NCBI GenBank assembly: GCA_946894095.1
Contig: OX335644.1
Span: 23,355,595-23,419,594 of the forward strand
Direction: 5' to 3'
DNA: 64,000 nt
DNA from: Incurvaria masculella
Taxonomy: Eukaryota; Arthropoda; Insecta; Lepidoptera; Incurvariidae
Part shown: piece after piece, positions 62,872-64,000 of the stretch
Layout: each line of letters opens with the position of its first letter
How positions within the stretch are numbered: position 1 is the stretch's first letter
Notes under the pieces: model-generated
Databases searched by the model: none
Seen by the model: only the letters and a program-made list of their open reading frames with translations
What the model was told of the DNA's origin: nothing
Program-made: the position numbers and the translations under genes

Positions 62872-63415
62872 TATGCAGGGTGATTCCGAAAGAAAAAATT
62901 AACTACCTTTGTTCTGTGACATTTAAGAAAACTGGAAAAAAATCCTATACATTTAGAGTTTAGGAATTTTAAAATTTGTTCTACTTGCAGGATGATTCTG
63001 CAAAGTATCACGTAACTTCGGATGCGATTTTCGAGGAATAAATTGACAACTTTAGTGCTGCAAAGTTTGCAAAAACTCGATATACATTAATTTCCATACG
63101 CTTTGAAGTTAGGAAGTAAAAAAAATTGTTCCGAGTGCAAGGTGATTATGCAAATGGTCGTGTAACTTTGGGGAGTGATTTTGGAGGGCGAAATTAACGT
63201 TTTTTGTTCTTCGAATTAGCGGAAACTTGCAAAAAGGTTATTGCTATACATTTTGAGGTTATAAAATAACAAAGATACCACACACAGGTGATTGTGCAAG
63301 GAATTTGTAGCTTTGGGGGTGATTCTGGAGGCCAAAATAAATACATTTTGCCATGACTTCAAAAACTATTGAAATTCCCTTACATTTTATAGTTAAGAAT
63401 TAAAAAGATTGGATA
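62872..63415. repeat. Four diverged tandem units of ~110-150 bp
   Basis: GGTGATTCCG (62880), GGATGATTCTGC (62990), GGTGATTATGC (63140) and GGTGATTGTGC (63285) open successive units, each followed by TAACTTTGGGG-type, GATTTTGGAGG-type and TACATTTTGAGGTTA-type words. Starts about 30 bp upstream of the penultimate exon of the unidentified gene. Confidence 0.72.
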
Positions 63416-63557
63416 CGGTTGAACTTCGAAACTAGAAAATATTTCATTTTGGTTGCCATAATTTACGAGATCATTAGAGGAAATAAAATTCCAATCTCAG
63501 GCATGAAATCCATTTACATGTTAGAAAGCTCATCGAAGATAAAGTACCTAGCCGTAA

Positions 63558-63740
63558 ATAATGCACATCGCACATAATGACGTCGGAAAGAGATTCGGCT
63601 AGTTTTGACTTTGTAGAGCGTCGTCGCGGTCACATGCTGTCACTCAGTACCTATGTACCACGTGCGAAAGAAGATGACGCTTTACAAAACCTAAACTAGC
63701 CGATTGTCTCTTTCCAACGTCCAATGTGCATTATTTTCTA
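63558..63740. repeat. ~180 bp foldback
   Basis: AATAATGCACAT...GACGTCGGAAAGAGATTCGG CTAGTTTT at the left mirrors AAACTAGCCGATTGTCTCTT TCCAACGTC...ATGTGCATTATTTT at the right; arms ~48 bp. Confidence 0.82.
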
Positions 63741-64000
63741 TCGGGCACTGTACAAACATACTCTGTCAGGGCATTGCGCTACAATCTGTTTATTTGGATG
63801 AAATGTTTTTATTGATGAAGGTATTAACCGAGAAGCACAGCGTGTGTCTTGTCCGTGTTCAGATCTTGATTTGAACCGATTCAGCAGAACATGCCTTCGA
63901 GGTCGACCAATCTAGGGCTCTGTGGACAGTTTTTTTTTATGGAATTGAACATGCTAATGACATAAGTAACTGATATTAGCCTAAGTAAATAAACTTACTT

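Overview
This is eukaryotic genomic DNA, most likely from a moth or butterfly. It has small exons with GT-AG introns, is A/T-rich, and is packed with short interspersed repeats whose sequences resemble common lepidopteran ones; the taxon is inferred, since no search was run. There is no bacterial gene organisation. Almost every short open frame is either an exon inside a longer gene, a shadow of one, or transposon debris.

The main content is two near-identical cytochrome P450 genes of the CYP4 clan, arranged head to head: copy A on the minus strand (13040 down to 407) and copy B on the plus strand (39986 to 55290). I could assemble both completely: 11 coding exons each, nine of them the same length in both copies, with matching intron phases, giving proteins of about 680 and 665 residues. 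A usual CYP4 protein is about 500. The excess comes from two asparagine/glycine-rich insertions, one just before the I-helix (exon 7) and one after the heme cysteine (exon 11). The heme (Cys) loop, ExxR, the CYP4 'ETxxG' block and the membrane anchor are present, but the C-helix Trp is missing, the heme-loop Arg is His, and the I-helix reads A-S-S-D-T. Behind exon 9 and behind exon 10 both genes carry a decayed second copy of that exon; copy B also has a decayed piece of exon 1. These duplications therefore probably predate the inverted gene duplication.

The 27 kb between the two start codons (13041-39985) holds no intact host gene that I can see. It is a transposon graveyard: non-LTR reverse transcriptase fragments of several kinds (13.3, 20.4, 31, 31.2, 32.1-33.1, 36.4 and 36.8-39.2 kb), a mariner-like transposon with both terminal inverted repeats (33496-34869), MITEs, a 3 kb foldback with Helitron-like ends (27813-30773) and SINEs. 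The introns of both P450 genes are filled with the same families.

Three repeat families dominate: a ~300 bp element with a GGAC tetranucleotide tract (12 copies); a SINE family in which one body is joined either to a tRNA-like head or to a 5S-rRNA-like head; and a ~550 bp MITE with ~75 bp inverted ends and 3 bp target duplications. One SINE has been hit by the MITE exactly in its tRNA-like A-box region, and a perfect 20-copy array of a 20-mer has grown at the junction.

At the right edge (61896-62848, minus strand) are the last two coding exons of a third, unidentified gene whose body lies beyond the window.
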